A stretch of 64,000 nt of DNA from Variovorax sp. S12S4 (GCF_023195515.1 NZ_JALPKR020000002.1:3759001-3823000), one strand, 5' to 3'. Shown: positions 28,772 to 39,335, counted from the stretch's first letter. The notes: a model not told the origin generated them from the letters alone. Numbers and translations: made by a program.

Positions 28772-29238
28772 CAGTGTGTCCGGGCAAGTTTCTTCGCGAA
28801 GTCTTCGACGAAGTAGCGCTTGCCGCGCTGCACGACTGTGTGGCCTTCAGCCTCGAGCCTTGTCATTTGCGCCTCGATGCCACCCGGATATTTGGCGTTG
28901 AGCTCGCCGCCGATCTTGAGCGTGCGCCAGTAAGGCGTCTCGGCCTCCGCCTGCACGGCTTCTGTGGCCGCATGCGCGACCATGTGCGCAAAGATCGCGG
29001 TCGTCACCGTGCAGCCGATGGTGGCACGGTGACGCACGGCAATGTTCTCTCCAATGCCAAAGACGGTGGCGAGCCGGCCTTCCGGAATTTCCCGCATCGC
29101 CTCTTCGACCTCGCGGGGTGAGGGCGTTGCAATGGTGCCCTCGCCGTGCCGCTTGCGCAGGGGTGGAGGAATCTCCTTGACGTTCGGCAGGTGCGGGTAG
29201 CCGGCGAGCCTGTCGCGCCAGCTCTTCTTGGTGCTCAT
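28771..29238 (-). CDS. MGMT-family-like protein (alkyltransferase-like fold)
   Basis: 155 residues. The central part resembles the DNA-binding domain of O6-alkylguanine transferases: REIPEGRLATVFGIGENIAV, then HRATIGCTVTTAIFAHMVAH and PYWRTLKIGGELNAKYPGG. The catalytic PCHR motif is absent; the only cysteine is in IGCTVTT. Proteins of this kind are annotated MGMT family, with no proven activity. ATGA overlaps link it to genes on both sides, so it is translated as part of the operon. Confidence 0.75.
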   Translation of the reverse strand: MSTKKSWRDRLAGYPHLPNVKEIPPPLRKRHGEGTIATPSPREVEEAMREIPEGRLATVFGIGENIAVRHRATIGCTVTTAIFAHMVAHAATEAVQAEAETPYWRTLKIGGELNAKYPGGIEAQMTRLEAEGHTVVQRGKRYFVEDFAKKLARTH

Positions 29239-29684
29239 GAAATTCCGATGTGGATCGCCACTTTGTCAGGCCCGTCGTACGCTTCGAAATCGCTGCGGTA
29301 GCGGCGCGTGATTGTGGGGTTTGCCTCGAAATACTGCCAGATGCGCTGCCAGGTATCGATCACCATGTGCGGCATTTCACCTTGGCCGGAAAAGACGAGG
29401 TAGTCACCGGCTTCGATGCCCACTGCCCCTGTTCCGTCCGAAACGGCCACACCCACAGTCACGTCGAACGCGCCATGGGCGTCGGACTCATAGCCGGAGT
29501 ACACGCCGAAGATGCGGGCGTCCTGCGTGCGGTGGGGCGTCGAGCGGTAGGTCTCCTCGGTGAAGAAGCGGTTCCACAACGGGCCGATGCGGGCCGTGGC
29601 AGCGTCGTTCTCTTCGCTGTTCTTGGTGCGGGCCGTGAGGCCCGCGACCTGAAATTCGCCATGGTGCTGGCGGACCGGTTCCAT
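29235..29684 (-). CDS. GyrI-like/AraC effector-binding domain protein
   Basis: 149 residues from the ATG at 29684, which has AGGAGAAG 7 bp upstream; an ATG 18 bp earlier is less likely. The GyrI-like fold shows in FQVAGLTARTKNSEEND, IFGVYSGYESDAHGAFDVTV and GQGEMPHMVIDTWQRIWQYF. The family binds small hydrophobic molecules and usually acts as a stand-alone ligand sensor or sequestering protein. It overlaps the next gene by ATGA. Confidence 0.82.
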   Translation of the reverse strand: MEPVRQHHGEFQVAGLTARTKNSEENDAATARIGPLWNRFFTEETYRSTPHRTQDARIFGVYSGYESDAHGAFDVTVGVAVSDGTGAVGIEAGDYLVFSGQGEMPHMVIDTWQRIWQYFEANPTITRRYRSDFEAYDGPDKVAIHIGIS

Positions 29685-29756
29685 CTGGTTCTTCTCCTGC
29701 ATGAATGATGTCTTGATGTTGTTGGGGCCGTGCTGCGAAGCGCTGCGGCTCGTCGA

Positions 29757-30128
29757 TCAGGCAAGGGCGTGGAGCCCGACTTCGTTGCCCTCGGTATCGC
29801 GCAGATGGGCAATGAAACCCATACCCTCGGGCAGCGCCGATTTGGGCGCCACGATCTGGCCCCCGGCCGCCTCGACGCGGGCAAGCACGGCATCGATGCT
29901 CGGCATGCAATCGAGGTAGATGCGGATGCCGCTGCCCGCGCGTGCGCTGGCGTTGGCACCGGCCTGCAGGGCACCGCCCGTGGCCGGATTGTCGTAGGGA
30001 AAGACGGCGAGCGTTTCACCGCCGAACTCTTGGCGGCGCAGCGTGCGGCCAAGAACGGTTTCGTAGAAGGCTTGCGCACGGTCGATGTCGGCGACCGGAA
30101 TCTCGAACCAGCTGATGGCGTTTTGCAT
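29757..30128 (-). CDS. VOC family protein (glyoxalase/bleomycin-resistance fold)
   Basis: 123 residues with two beta-alpha-beta-beta-beta modules: MQNAISWFEIPVADIDRAQA and IDAVLARVEAAGGQIVAPKS with the closing DTEGNEVGLHAL. These small metalloproteins act as isomerases, dioxygenases or antibiotic-binding proteins; the substrate is unknown. It leads the four-gene operon, 72 bp before the GyrI-like gene. A perfect dyad lies 47-82 bp upstream of its start. Confidence 0.85.
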   Translation of the reverse strand: MQNAISWFEIPVADIDRAQAFYETVLGRTLRRQEFGGETLAVFPYDNPATGGALQAGANASARAGSGIRIYLDCMPSIDAVLARVEAAGGQIVAPKSALPEGMGFIAHLRDTEGNEVGLHALA

Positions 30129-30174
30129 GAAGTGCTCTCTTTCGTTTGTGCGTTGAAGGAGCCTCGATGGTGCG

Positions 30175-30210
30175 GACAGGCTCCTGACAACGTCGTGTCA
30201 GGAGCCTGTC
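30175..30210. repeat. Perfect 15-bp inverted repeat upstream of the VOC operon
   Basis: GACAGGCTCCTGACA and its exact complement are separated by ACGTCG. It lacks a T tail, so it is more likely an operator or RNA structure than a terminator. A separate terminator of phoH lies just beyond it at 30221-30259. Confidence 0.75.
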
Positions 30211-30220
30211 ACCACGGACG

Positions 30221-30259
30221 AAAAAAAGCCCGCGCATGCTCCTGGGAGCATGCGCGGGC
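30221..30259 (-). terminator. Rho-independent terminator of phoH
   Basis: Perfect 15-bp stem GCCCGCGCATGCTCC / GGAGCATGCGCGGGC, followed on the minus strand by seven T. It begins 31 bp after the phoH stop. Confidence 0.9.
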
Positions 30260-30290
30260 CTTGATTGCTCGGCAGTCGCGGGAGGGCGGC

Positions 30291-32102
30291 CTAGAGCACG
30301 TCGCTCGCGAAGTCGGCCAGCCGCGAACGCTCGCCGCGCGCCAGCGTGATGTGCCCGCCGTGCGGCCAGCCCTTGAACTTGTCGACCGCGAAGGTCAGGC
30401 CCGAGGAGCCTTCCGTGAGGTACGGCGTGTCGATCTGCGCGAGGTTGCCCATGCAGATGATCTTGGTGCCAGGGCCAGCGCGGGTGATCAGCGTCTTCAT
30501 CTGCTTGGGCGTCAGGTTCTGCGCTTCGTCGATGATCACGTACTTGTTCAGGAAGGTGCGGCCGCGCATGAAGTTCATGCTCTTGACCTTGATGCGGCTG
30601 CGGATCAGCTCGTTGGTGGCCGCGCGGCCCCATTCGCCGGCGCCGCCACCATCGCCCTTGGCCAGGAACTCGAGGTTGTCGTCGAGCGCGCCCATCCAGG
30701 GGCCCATTTTTTCTTCCTCGGTGCCAGGCAGGAAGCCGATGTCCTCGCCCACGCTCACCGTGGCGCGGGTCATGATGATCTCGGTGTAGCGGCGGTCGTC
30801 GAGCACCTGCGTCAGGCCCGACGCCAGCGCCATCAGCGTCTTGCCGGTGCCGGCCGTGCCGGTGAGGGTGACGAAATCGACCTCTGGATCCATCAGCAGG
30901 TTCATCGCGAAGTTCTGCTCGCGGTTGCGCGTGTTCACGCCCCACACCGCGTTCTTGCCCGAGCTGTAGTCCTTCAGCGTCTTGAACACCGCGGTCTTGT
31001 CGCGGATTTCGGTGACGCGCGCATACATGCTCGGCTCGCCCGGCGCCTCGAAGTACACAAACTGGTTGATGTACAGGTTGGGCACCAGCGGGCCGCTGAT
31101 CCGGTAGAAGGTGCTGCTGCCGCTTTGCCAGCTCTCGACCGTCTTGCTTTGGCGCGTCCAGAAGTCGGCCGGCAGCGCGAGCGAGCCCGCGTAGAGCAGG
31201 TCGCCGTCCTCCAGCGTCTTGTCGTTCTGGTAGTCGTCGGCGGCCAGGCCGAGGGCGCGCGCCTTGACGCGCATGTTGATGTCCTTCGACACCAGCACCA
31301 CCTCTTGCTTGGGACGGCCGGGCTGGTCCTTGGCGTACTGGTCGCGCAAAGCCTGGACCACGCCGAGGATCTGGTTGTCCGCCTTGCCCTGGGGCAGGCT
31401 GACCGGCAGCGAATAGTCGAGCGGCGCGGTCTGGAAGAACAGCTTGCCGCCGGCCTCGCGGTGGCCCGTGGTGTCGAGTTTCAGGCCCTTGGCAATGTCG
31501 GCGTCTTGCGCTGCCGCCAGGGCGTCGAGCGTGCGGCTGGTCTGGCGGCCGTTGCGGGCCACTTCCGTGGTGCCCTTCTTGTGGCCGTCCAGTTCCTCGA
31601 GCACGATCATCGGCAGGAAGATGTCGTGTTCCTCGAAGCGGAACAGGCACATCGGATCGTGCAGAAGCACATTCGTATCGAGCACGAACAGCTTGGCCGG
31701 TCCATTGGACTTGGCGCGCTTGGTGCGGGCCGGGGCCTGCGGCACCGCCACTTGCGCCGGCGCCGGCACATAGGCCGCCGGTGGTGCTTCAGGCTCGCCG
31801 CGGGCAGCGGGCCGGTGCTCCCGGTTTCGGTCCTCGTTGCGTTCCTGGTTCCGCTCCTGGTTGCGGGACGAGGCAGGTTTCGACCGGCCACGCGTCGCAG
31901 GGGCGGCCTCCGCGCTGCCGCCGACCGCTTCCGCGGCATTGCGGTCGAACAATTCCAGGGGCTGGGAGCCGCTCGTCGAGGCCGAGTCGGCGCGCGATTC
32001 GCCTGAGCGGCGCGATCCCTTGTGCGAGGAGCGGGCGGGTGCATCGTGCGCATCCGGCGAGAGCAATGCGGCGCGTTTCGTGGGGGCGGGAGGCAATGGC
32101 AT
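30291..32102 (-). CDS. PhoH-family protein with PIN domain (YlaK/PhoH2-like)
   Basis: 603 residues. A low-complexity N-terminus contains short NQER/NEDR repeats near 80-95. A PIN ribonuclease domain follows at about 139-290 (KLFVLDTNVLLHDP, VSKDINMRVKARALG). The C-terminal PhoH ATPase has Walker A GTAGTGKTLMAL near 414 and Walker B YVIIDEAQNLTP. The PIN-PhoH fusion is associated with sequence-specific RNA unwinding and cleavage in mycobacteria. The gene stands alone between two terminators. Confidence 0.9.
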   Translation of the reverse strand: MPLPPAPTKRAALLSPDAHDAPARSSHKGSRRSGESRADSASTSGSQPLELFDRNAAEAVGGSAEAAPATRGRSKPASSRNQERNQERNEDRNREHRPAARGEPEAPPAAYVPAPAQVAVPQAPARTKRAKSNGPAKLFVLDTNVLLHDPMCLFRFEEHDIFLPMIVLEELDGHKKGTTEVARNGRQTSRTLDALAAAQDADIAKGLKLDTTGHREAGGKLFFQTAPLDYSLPVSLPQGKADNQILGVVQALRDQYAKDQPGRPKQEVVLVSKDINMRVKARALGLAADDYQNDKTLEDGDLLYAGSLALPADFWTRQSKTVESWQSGSSTFYRISGPLVPNLYINQFVYFEAPGEPSMYARVTEIRDKTAVFKTLKDYSSGKNAVWGVNTRNREQNFAMNLLMDPEVDFVTLTGTAGTGKTLMALASGLTQVLDDRRYTEIIMTRATVSVGEDIGFLPGTEEEKMGPWMGALDDNLEFLAKGDGGGAGEWGRAATNELIRSRIKVKSMNFMRGRTFLNKYVIIDEAQNLTPKQMKTLITRAGPGTKIICMGNLAQIDTPYLTEGSSGLTFAVDKFKGWPHGGHITLARGERSRLADFASDVL

Positions 32103-32140
32103 GTGTCAGGTCGCTCGCAGGAGTTGGAAACCAGAAAACG

Positions 32141-32170
32141 AAAAAGCCGCCTGTAGACCAAGGCGGCTTT
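32141..32170 (-). terminator. Terminator downstream of the peroxiredoxin gene
   Basis: Stem AAAGCCGCC / GGCGGCTTT with a 10-base loop and a T-rich tail on the minus strand. It is the only clear element in the 32103-32313 gap. Confidence 0.7.
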
Positions 32171-32313
32171 GTTCGGGGGATGCGGTCGTGGAGCTCAACG
32201 GCATGAGGCCATTATGCACACCGGCCGTGACGCGTCTCGTGCTCTTTGCACCGTTCGTTGGGCATTCCCCACGAAGCGAAGCAAAAGCGCACAGAAGGCG
32301 CTTCTTGTAACTG

Positions 32314-32790
32314 TCAGGCAGCCTTCTTGAGGGCCTTGACGGCCTTGAGCACGTCGTCGACATGGCCGGGGACCTTGAGGCCGCGCCATTCGGCCTTCAG
32401 GATGCCGTCGGCGCCGATGAGGAAGGTGCTGCGCTCGATGCCTTTGACCTTCTTGCCGTACATGATCTTGTTCTTGACCACGCCGAACATGTGGCACATT
32501 TTTTCTTCGGTGTCGGCGATGAGTTCGAACGGGAGTTCGAGCTTGGCCTTGAACTCGTCGTGCGACTTCATGTTGTCGCGGGACACGCCGAACACGGTGG
32601 CGCCGGCTTTTTCGAAGTCCTTGTAGCGGTCGCGGAACTGCATGGCTTCGGTCGTGCAACCCGGAGTGTTATCTTTCGGGTAAAAATACATGACCAGCAC
32701 GTGGCCGAGATGCGAGGTATTCGAGACTTTCAAGCCGCCCGTGGCGTTGGCGTCGAATTCAGGAATGGGTTTGTTGACAACGATCGCCAT
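32314..32790 (-). CDS. bcp: Peroxiredoxin, Bcp/PrxQ type
   Basis: 158 residues. The peroxidatic cysteine is in NTPGCTTEAMQFRDRYKDF near residue 45. The resolving cysteine five residues later, seen in E. coli Bcp, is a methionine here, so it would act as a 1-Cys enzyme or use another cysteine such as that in EKMCHMFG. It reduces peroxides in the cytoplasm using thioredoxin. It is a single gene followed by a terminator. Confidence 0.92.
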   Translation of the reverse strand: MAIVVNKPIPEFDANATGGLKVSNTSHLGHVLVMYFYPKDNTPGCTTEAMQFRDRYKDFEKAGATVFGVSRDNMKSHDEFKAKLELPFELIADTEEKMCHMFGVVKNKIMYGKKVKGIERSTFLIGADGILKAEWRGLKVPGHVDDVLKAVKALKKAA

Positions 32791-32925
32791 GAAACTTGTT
32801 TTCTCCGTTGGTTTCCATTGAATCGAGCTCTTTCGGGCAGACCCGATGAATGGAGGATTGGTCGTTGCTAACTGAGGGCAGCTGGCCTGTTCGCAACCCG
32901 GTATTTTACCCCGAAAAGCGCCCCC

Positions 32926-33309
32926 TCAGCCATCCTGGGGCGGTTCGACCAGCAGGGCGGCAATCACATGGCGGCCTTCGCCGGCCAGGATGTTGTAGGT
33001 ACGGCAGGCGGCAGGGGTGTCCATGGTCTCCACGCCGGTGCGCCTGGCCATGAGCGGCTGCAGCCAGGCGGCCTGTGGAAAACGGATGCGCGATCCGCTT
33101 CCAAAAATGATCAATTCCGCGCCAAGCGAGGCCAGTTGGGCGAAATGCTCGGGCCCCAGCTGGTCGAAGCGGGTGCAATTCCATTCGAAGCGCTCGCCCC
33201 GGGAGCCGACCACCACGCTGCCCTCGACCTTCTCGTTGTTGATCGCAACCCACCCGGGGCCGTGAGCGGTAAGGGACTGGGCGTCGGATTTGTCGGGCTG
33301 GAGCTTCAT
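32926..33309 (-). CDS. Mth938-like (DUF498) domain protein
   Basis: 127 residues from the ATG at 33309 (MKLQPDKSDAQSLTAHGPGW). The family core is IIFGSGSRIRFPQAAWLQPL followed by VETMDTPAACRTYNILAGEG. Proteins of this fold are widespread and small; no biochemical role is established. It is divergent from the aminotransferase gene. Confidence 0.82.
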   Translation of the reverse strand: MKLQPDKSDAQSLTAHGPGWVAINNEKVEGSVVVGSRGERFEWNCTRFDQLGPEHFAQLASLGAELIIFGSGSRIRFPQAAWLQPLMARRTGVETMDTPAACRTYNILAGEGRHVIAALLVEPPQDG

Positions 33310-33409
33310 CGGGGCACTGGGAACTGTGGTCAAATTATAGGTTTTCCCCAGTGACACGAGGCCTCCAAGGGCCTTTCGACATCGAGTAACCCGCGCCCGG
33401 GAGGGCCCT

Positions 33410-34639
33410 TTGAAGCAGTTCAAGAAATCGGCCAAGCTGGCCAATGTGCTCTACGACATCCGCGGCCCCATCATGGACGCCGCGAAGCAGATGGAGGAAG
33501 AGGGCCAGAAAATCATCAAGCTCAACATCGGCAACCTCGCCGTGTTCGGTTTCGATGCGCCCGAGGAAGTGCAGCAGGACATGATCCGCAACCTGCCGGC
33601 CTCGGCGGGCTATTCGGACAGCAAGGGCATCTTCGCGGCGCGCAAGGCCGTGATGCACGAAACGCAGAAGCAGGGCATTGCCGGCGTCACGCTCGACGAC
33701 ATCTACCTGGGCAACGGCGCGAGCGAACTGATCGCCATGGCCACCAACGCGCTGCTGAACGACGGCGACGAAATGCTGCTTCCGGCGCCCGACTACCCCC
33801 TGTGGACGGCCGCATCGAGCCTTTCGGGCGGCACGCCGGTGCACTACCTGTGCGACGAGGCCAACGGATGGATGCCCGACCTGGACGACATCCGCGCCAA
33901 GATCACGCCCCGCACCAAGGGCATCGTGGTCATCAACCCCAACAACCCCACGGGTGCGCTCTATTCCGACGAATTGCTCAAGAGCATCGTGGCCATTGCG
34001 CGCGAACACGACCTGGTGATCTTCGCGGACGAGGTCTACGACAAGGTGCTGTACGACAACGTCAAGCACACCGCCATCGCGAGCCTTTCGACCGACGTGC
34101 TCACGCTCACCTTCAATTCGCTTTCCAAGAGCTACCGTTCGTGCGGCTATCGCGCAGGCTGGCTCGTGGTTTCGGGCGACAAGAAGCGCGCGCAGGACTA
34201 CATCGAGGGCCTGAACATGCTCTCGAACATGCGTCTTTGCGCCAACGTGCCCGGCCAGTGGGCCATTCAGACTGCCCTTGGCGGCTACCAGAGCATCAAC
34301 GACCTGGTGGGCGACGGCGGCCGCCTGCGGCGCCAGCGCGACCTGGCCTACGAGCTGATCACGGCCATTCCGGGCGTGAGCTGCGTCAAGCCCAGCGCTG
34401 CGCTCTACATGTTTCCCAAGCTCGATCCGAAGATCTATCCCATCGAGGACGACCGGCAGTTCTTTCTTGAGCTGCTGAGAGAAACCAAGGTCATGCTGGT
34501 GCAGGGCACGGGCTTCAACTGGGCCACGCCGGACCACTTCCGCATCGTGTTCCTGCCTCACGAGGACGACCTGCGCGAAGCGATTCACCGCATCGCCAGA
34601 TTCCTGGAGCTGTACCGTCTGCGCAGCAAGACCGACTGA
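33410..34639 (+). CDS. alaT: Alanine-synthesising PLP aminotransferase (AlaT/AlaA type)
   Basis: 409 residues from a TTG at 33410 with a CGGGAGGG site 5 bp upstream. It is a fold-type I aminotransferase; the PLP lysine is K240 (SLSKSYRSCGYRAGW) and the cofactor-binding VINPNNPTGALYS is at about 182. It resembles AlaT/YfbQ, which makes alanine from pyruvate and glutamate. It lies 25 bp before hom, so the three genes alaT-hom-thrC form an amino-acid operon; this order is known in Burkholderiales. Confidence 0.9.
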   Translation: MKQFKKSAKLANVLYDIRGPIMDAAKQMEEEGQKIIKLNIGNLAVFGFDAPEEVQQDMIRNLPASAGYSDSKGIFAARKAVMHETQKQGIAGVTLDDIYLGNGASELIAMATNALLNDGDEMLLPAPDYPLWTAASSLSGGTPVHYLCDEANGWMPDLDDIRAKITPRTKGIVVINPNNPTGALYSDELLKSIVAIAREHDLVIFADEVYDKVLYDNVKHTAIASLSTDVLTLTFNSLSKSYRSCGYRAGWLVVSGDKKRAQDYIEGLNMLSNMRLCANVPGQWAIQTALGGYQSINDLVGDGGRLRRQRDLAYELITAIPGVSCVKPSAALYMFPKLDPKIYPIEDDRQFFLELLRETKVMLVQGTGFNWATPDHFRIVFLPHEDDLREAIHRIARFLELYRLRSKTD

Positions 34640-34664
34640 CACGAACCCTCAACGCGAATCCCCA

Positions 34665-35987
<1,323 letters not shown>

Positions 35988-36008
35988 GGACGGCACAAGA
36001 GAACCATC

Positions 36009-37424
36009 GTGAACTACCTGAGCACCCGCGGGCACCCGGACCGCAAGCGTTTCTGCGAAATCCTGCTTGAAGGCCTCGCGCCGGATGGTGGGCTTTACCT
36101 GCCCGAGCACTATCCGCAAGTCGATACCGCCACGCTCGCGAAATGGCGCGACCTGCCGTATGCGGAGCTGGCGTTCGAGATTCTCTCGCTCTACATCGAC
36201 GACATTCCGCCGGCCGACCTGAAAGCCATCTGCGCGAAGACCTACACGCCCGAAGTGTTCGGCAGCGAAGAAATCGTGCCGCTGCGTGAGCTCGAAGACG
36301 GCGTGTACCTCGAAGCCCTGTCCAACGGCCCGACGCTTGCCTTCAAGGACATGGCGATGCAGCTCCTGGGCAACCTGTTCGAATACGAACTGGCCCGCCG
36401 CGGCGCCGAGCTCAACATTCTTGGCGCCACCAGCGGCGACACCGGCAGCGCCGCCGAGTACGCCATGCGCGGCAAGAAGGGCGTGCGCGTCTTCATGACC
36501 TCGCCGGACGGCCGCATGAGCCCGTTCCAGCAGGCGCAGATGTTCAGCCTGCAGGACGAGAACATCCACAACATTGCCATCACCGGCGTGTTCGACGACT
36601 GCCAGGACATCGTCAAGGCGGTGTCGAACGACCTGGGCTTCAAGCGCAAGTACCGCATCGGCACGGTCAACTCGATCAACTGGGCGCGCCTGCTCGCGCA
36701 GGTCGTCTACTACTTTGCCGGCTACTTCCAGGCCACGGCGGGCAACGACAAGCCGGTGAGCTTCACCGTGCCGTCAGGCAACTTCGGCAACGTGTGCGCG
36801 GGCCACGTGGCGCGCATGATGGGCCTGCCCATCCACACGCTGGTGGTGGCCACCAACGAGAACGACGTGCTCGACGAGTTCTTCCGCACCGGCATCTACC
36901 GCGTTCGCGCGGCGGCCGATACGCACGAAACCTCAAGCCCTTCGATGGACATCAGCAAGGCCAGCAATTTCGAGCGCTTCGTGTTCGACCTGGTGGGGCG
37001 CGATGCCGGCAGGCTGCGCTCGCTGTTCGTGGACGAACTGGGCAGCCAAGCCCGCTTCGACCTGAGCGGCGAACCCGCATTCGAGCAAGCGGCAGAACGC
37101 TTCGGCTTCAAGAGCAGCCGCAGCACGCATGCCGACCGCCTTGCGACCATTCGCGACACCGAGAAGCGCTTTGCCACGCTGGTCGATCCGCACACGGCCG
37201 ACGGCCTCAAGGCCGCTCGCGAACACCTCACACCCGGCGTGCCGATGGTGGTGCTCGAGACCGCGCTGCCCATCAAGTTTGCCGCCACGCTGGTGGAGGC
37301 TCTCGGCCACGAGCCCGCGCGGCCGGCCAGGTTCGAAGGCATTGAGGCGCTGCCCAAGCGGGTGGTGAAGCTTCCGGCCGATGTCGAAGCCGTGAAGGCC
37401 TACATCGCCCAGAACTGCGATTGA
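36009..37424 (+). CDS. thrC: Threonine synthase
   Basis: 471 residues from a GTG. The PLP lysine is K113 in PTLAFKDMAMQLLG. The phosphate-binding region is GATSGDTGSAAEYAMRGKKG, and FTVPSGNFGNVCAGHVARM follows. This is the longer, fungal-like class of threonine synthase common in proteobacteria. It converts O-phosphohomoserine to threonine; homoserine kinase is not in the window. Confidence 0.95.
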   Translation: MNYLSTRGHPDRKRFCEILLEGLAPDGGLYLPEHYPQVDTATLAKWRDLPYAELAFEILSLYIDDIPPADLKAICAKTYTPEVFGSEEIVPLRELEDGVYLEALSNGPTLAFKDMAMQLLGNLFEYELARRGAELNILGATSGDTGSAAEYAMRGKKGVRVFMTSPDGRMSPFQQAQMFSLQDENIHNIAITGVFDDCQDIVKAVSNDLGFKRKYRIGTVNSINWARLLAQVVYYFAGYFQATAGNDKPVSFTVPSGNFGNVCAGHVARMMGLPIHTLVVATNENDVLDEFFRTGIYRVRAAADTHETSSPSMDISKASNFERFVFDLVGRDAGRLRSLFVDELGSQARFDLSGEPAFEQAAERFGFKSSRSTHADRLATIRDTEKRFATLVDPHTADGLKAAREHLTPGVPMVVLETALPIKFAATLVEALGHEPARPARFEGIEALPKRVVKLPADVEAVKAYIAQNCD

Positions 37425-37508
37425 CTGCCGCCGCACGCCGAAATGGCCGCCCCGCATTTGCACATTTGCATTCGACTGTTGCCTAGATAGCAGCCACAGG
37501 AATTCGAC

Positions 37509-38054
37509 ATGAAGGTGATCGGCTTTTCCGGGTACTCGGGTTCGGGCAAGACCACGCTGGTCGAGCGCCTGATTCCGGTGCTCAGGCTCCATGGGCAGCG
37601 CGTGTCGGTGGTCAAGCATGCGCATCACAAGTTCGACATCGACCATCCCGGCAAGGACACCTACCGCCATCGCGAGGCGGGTGCTTTCGAGGTGGTCGTG
37701 GCATCGGACAAGCGGCTTGCGCTGATCCGCGAATTCGAGCAGCCCGCGCAGCTGACGGTGCACGACCTCATTGCGGAGCTTCACGATGGTGTCGACTGGG
37801 TGCTGGTCGAGGGCTTCAAGCACAGCGACCTGCTGAAGATCGAAGTGTGGCGCGCGCCCGAAGCAGGCCAGGCGCCTCGGCCTTCGAAGTACATCGACGA
37901 TGCCTTCGTGACCGCCATTGCCACCAACGCGCCCGAAGGATTGCCGGCGCCTACCAACCTCCCCATGTTCGACCTCGACGACATCGAGGGCATCGCGCAG
38001 TGGCTGATCGACAGCGGAAGCCGCTTCGAATACAACCCCGAACATCATGGCTGA
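37509..38054 (+). CDS. mobB: Molybdopterin-guanine dinucleotide biosynthesis adaptor MobB
   Basis: 181 residues. The P-loop is GYSGSGKTTLVERL at residues 6-19, then VVKHAHHKFDIDHPGKDT and VLVEGFKHSDLLKIEVW. MobB is a GTP-binding partner of MobA in attaching GMP to the molybdenum cofactor. Its end overlaps moeA by 8 bp. Confidence 0.93.
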   Translation: MKVIGFSGYSGSGKTTLVERLIPVLRLHGQRVSVVKHAHHKFDIDHPGKDTYRHREAGAFEVVVASDKRLALIREFEQPAQLTVHDLIAELHDGVDWVLVEGFKHSDLLKIEVWRAPEAGQAPRPSKYIDDAFVTAIATNAPEGLPAPTNLPMFDLDDIEGIAQWLIDSGSRFEYNPEHHG

Positions 38055-39324
38055 CACCGCTCCTCCCTCGCGCCCGCCGCTGATGGCGCTCGACGATGCG
38101 TTGGCAAGTCTGCTCGAAAAAGCGCAACCGAAGCTGCCCGCCGAAAGCGTTGCCACCTTCGACGCGGACGGCCGGGTGCTGGCGCAAGACATGGTCTCCG
38201 CGCTCACCGTGCCGCCCCGGGACAACAGTTCGATGGACGGCTACGCGGTGCGCGTGGCCGACTGCGCCGCGCCTGGCGCCTTGCTCCAGGTCGCGCAGCG
38301 CATTCCCGCCGGAACCGTGGGCACGCCGATGGCGGCCGGCACGGCGGCGCGCATCTTCACGGGCGCGCAGATTCCCGAAGGCGCGGATGCGGTCGTCATG
38401 CAGGAAGACACGCAGGCCGTGCCGCAGGAAGGCGGGCTTGGCGCGGTGCGCATCCAGGTGGCTCCCACCGCCGGCCAATGGATTCGCCGCGCTGGCGAAG
38501 ACGTGGCCTCCGGCGACGTCGTGCTGCGCAAGGGCGAGCGCCTGACGCCCGCGGCACTGGGGCTTGCCGCGAGCATCGGCTTCGACCGGCTCCAGGTGGC
38601 GCGGCGGCCGCGTGTGGCGCTGCTGTCCACCGGCGATGAACTGGTGATGCCCGGTGAAGTCGCGCCCGAGGCCATGAAGCCCGGCGCGATCTACAACTCC
38701 AACCGCTTTTTCATGCGCGCCTTGCTGCATCGGCTGGGCTGCGAGGTGAACGACTTGGGCATCGTGCCCGACAAGCGCGAAGCCACCATCGAGGCGCTGC
38801 GCGGCGCTGCCGAGGGCAGCGATCTGATCATCACCACTGGCGGCGTGTCCGTGGGAGAAGAAGACCACATCAAGGCCGCGATGCAGGCGCTTGGCGAATT
38901 GCAGCTGTGGTCGCTCTCGATGAAGCCCGGCAAGCCTTTCGCCTACGGATCGATCCCCAGGGCGGGAGGCGACGCAAAGGGCCGCTGCCACGTGACCGGG
39001 TTGCCCGGCAACCCCGTCTCCAGCTTCCTGACCTTTCTGCTGCTCGTGCGGCCCTTCCTGCTGACGCTGCAGGGCGCCACGCGCGTGGCGCCCGAGCCCG
39101 TGCCGATGCGTGCCGACTTCGACTGGCCGCGCGCCGACAAGCGCCGCGAGTTCCTGCGCGCGCGGCGCAACGCGGCCGGCGGGCTCGACCTGTTCGCCAA
39201 CCAGAGCTCGGGCGTGCTGACGTCGATGGTCTGGGGCGACGGCGTCATCGACAACCCGCCGGGCCAGACCATCAAGGCTGGCGACACGGTGAAATTCATC
39301 CCCTTGGCCTCGCTGCTGGCCTGA
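38047..39324 (+). CDS. moeA: Molybdopterin molybdenumtransferase MoeA
   Basis: 425 residues with the four MoeA domains. Motifs are PPRDNSSMDGYAVR, FTGAQIPEGADAVVMQED, IITTGGVSVGEEDHIK and GLPGNPVSSFLTF. It inserts molybdate into adenylylated molybdopterin. It is translated with overlap from mobB and is followed 11 bp later by moaD. Confidence 0.95.
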   Translation: MADTAPPSRPPLMALDDALASLLEKAQPKLPAESVATFDADGRVLAQDMVSALTVPPRDNSSMDGYAVRVADCAAPGALLQVAQRIPAGTVGTPMAAGTAARIFTGAQIPEGADAVVMQEDTQAVPQEGGLGAVRIQVAPTAGQWIRRAGEDVASGDVVLRKGERLTPAALGLAASIGFDRLQVARRPRVALLSTGDELVMPGEVAPEAMKPGAIYNSNRFFMRALLHRLGCEVNDLGIVPDKREATIEALRGAAEGSDLIITTGGVSVGEEDHIKAAMQALGELQLWSLSMKPGKPFAYGSIPRAGGDAKGRCHVTGLPGNPVSSFLTFLLLVRPFLLTLQGATRVAPEPVPMRADFDWPRADKRREFLRARRNAAGGLDLFANQSSGVLTSMVWGDGVIDNPPGQTIKAGDTVKFIPLASLLA

Positions 39325-39335
39325 ACCGCACATCC

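Noticed and set aside
29730..32006. 758-codon plus-strand frame opposite phoH and the VOC gene
   Set aside because: Spans two genes and a terminator on the other strand; low-complexity Arg/Ala/Val composition.
32172..32313. Possible tRNA or small RNA between phoH and the peroxiredoxin gene
   Set aside because: No cloverleaf or conserved T-loop sequence could be assembled; only the terminator hairpin is supported.
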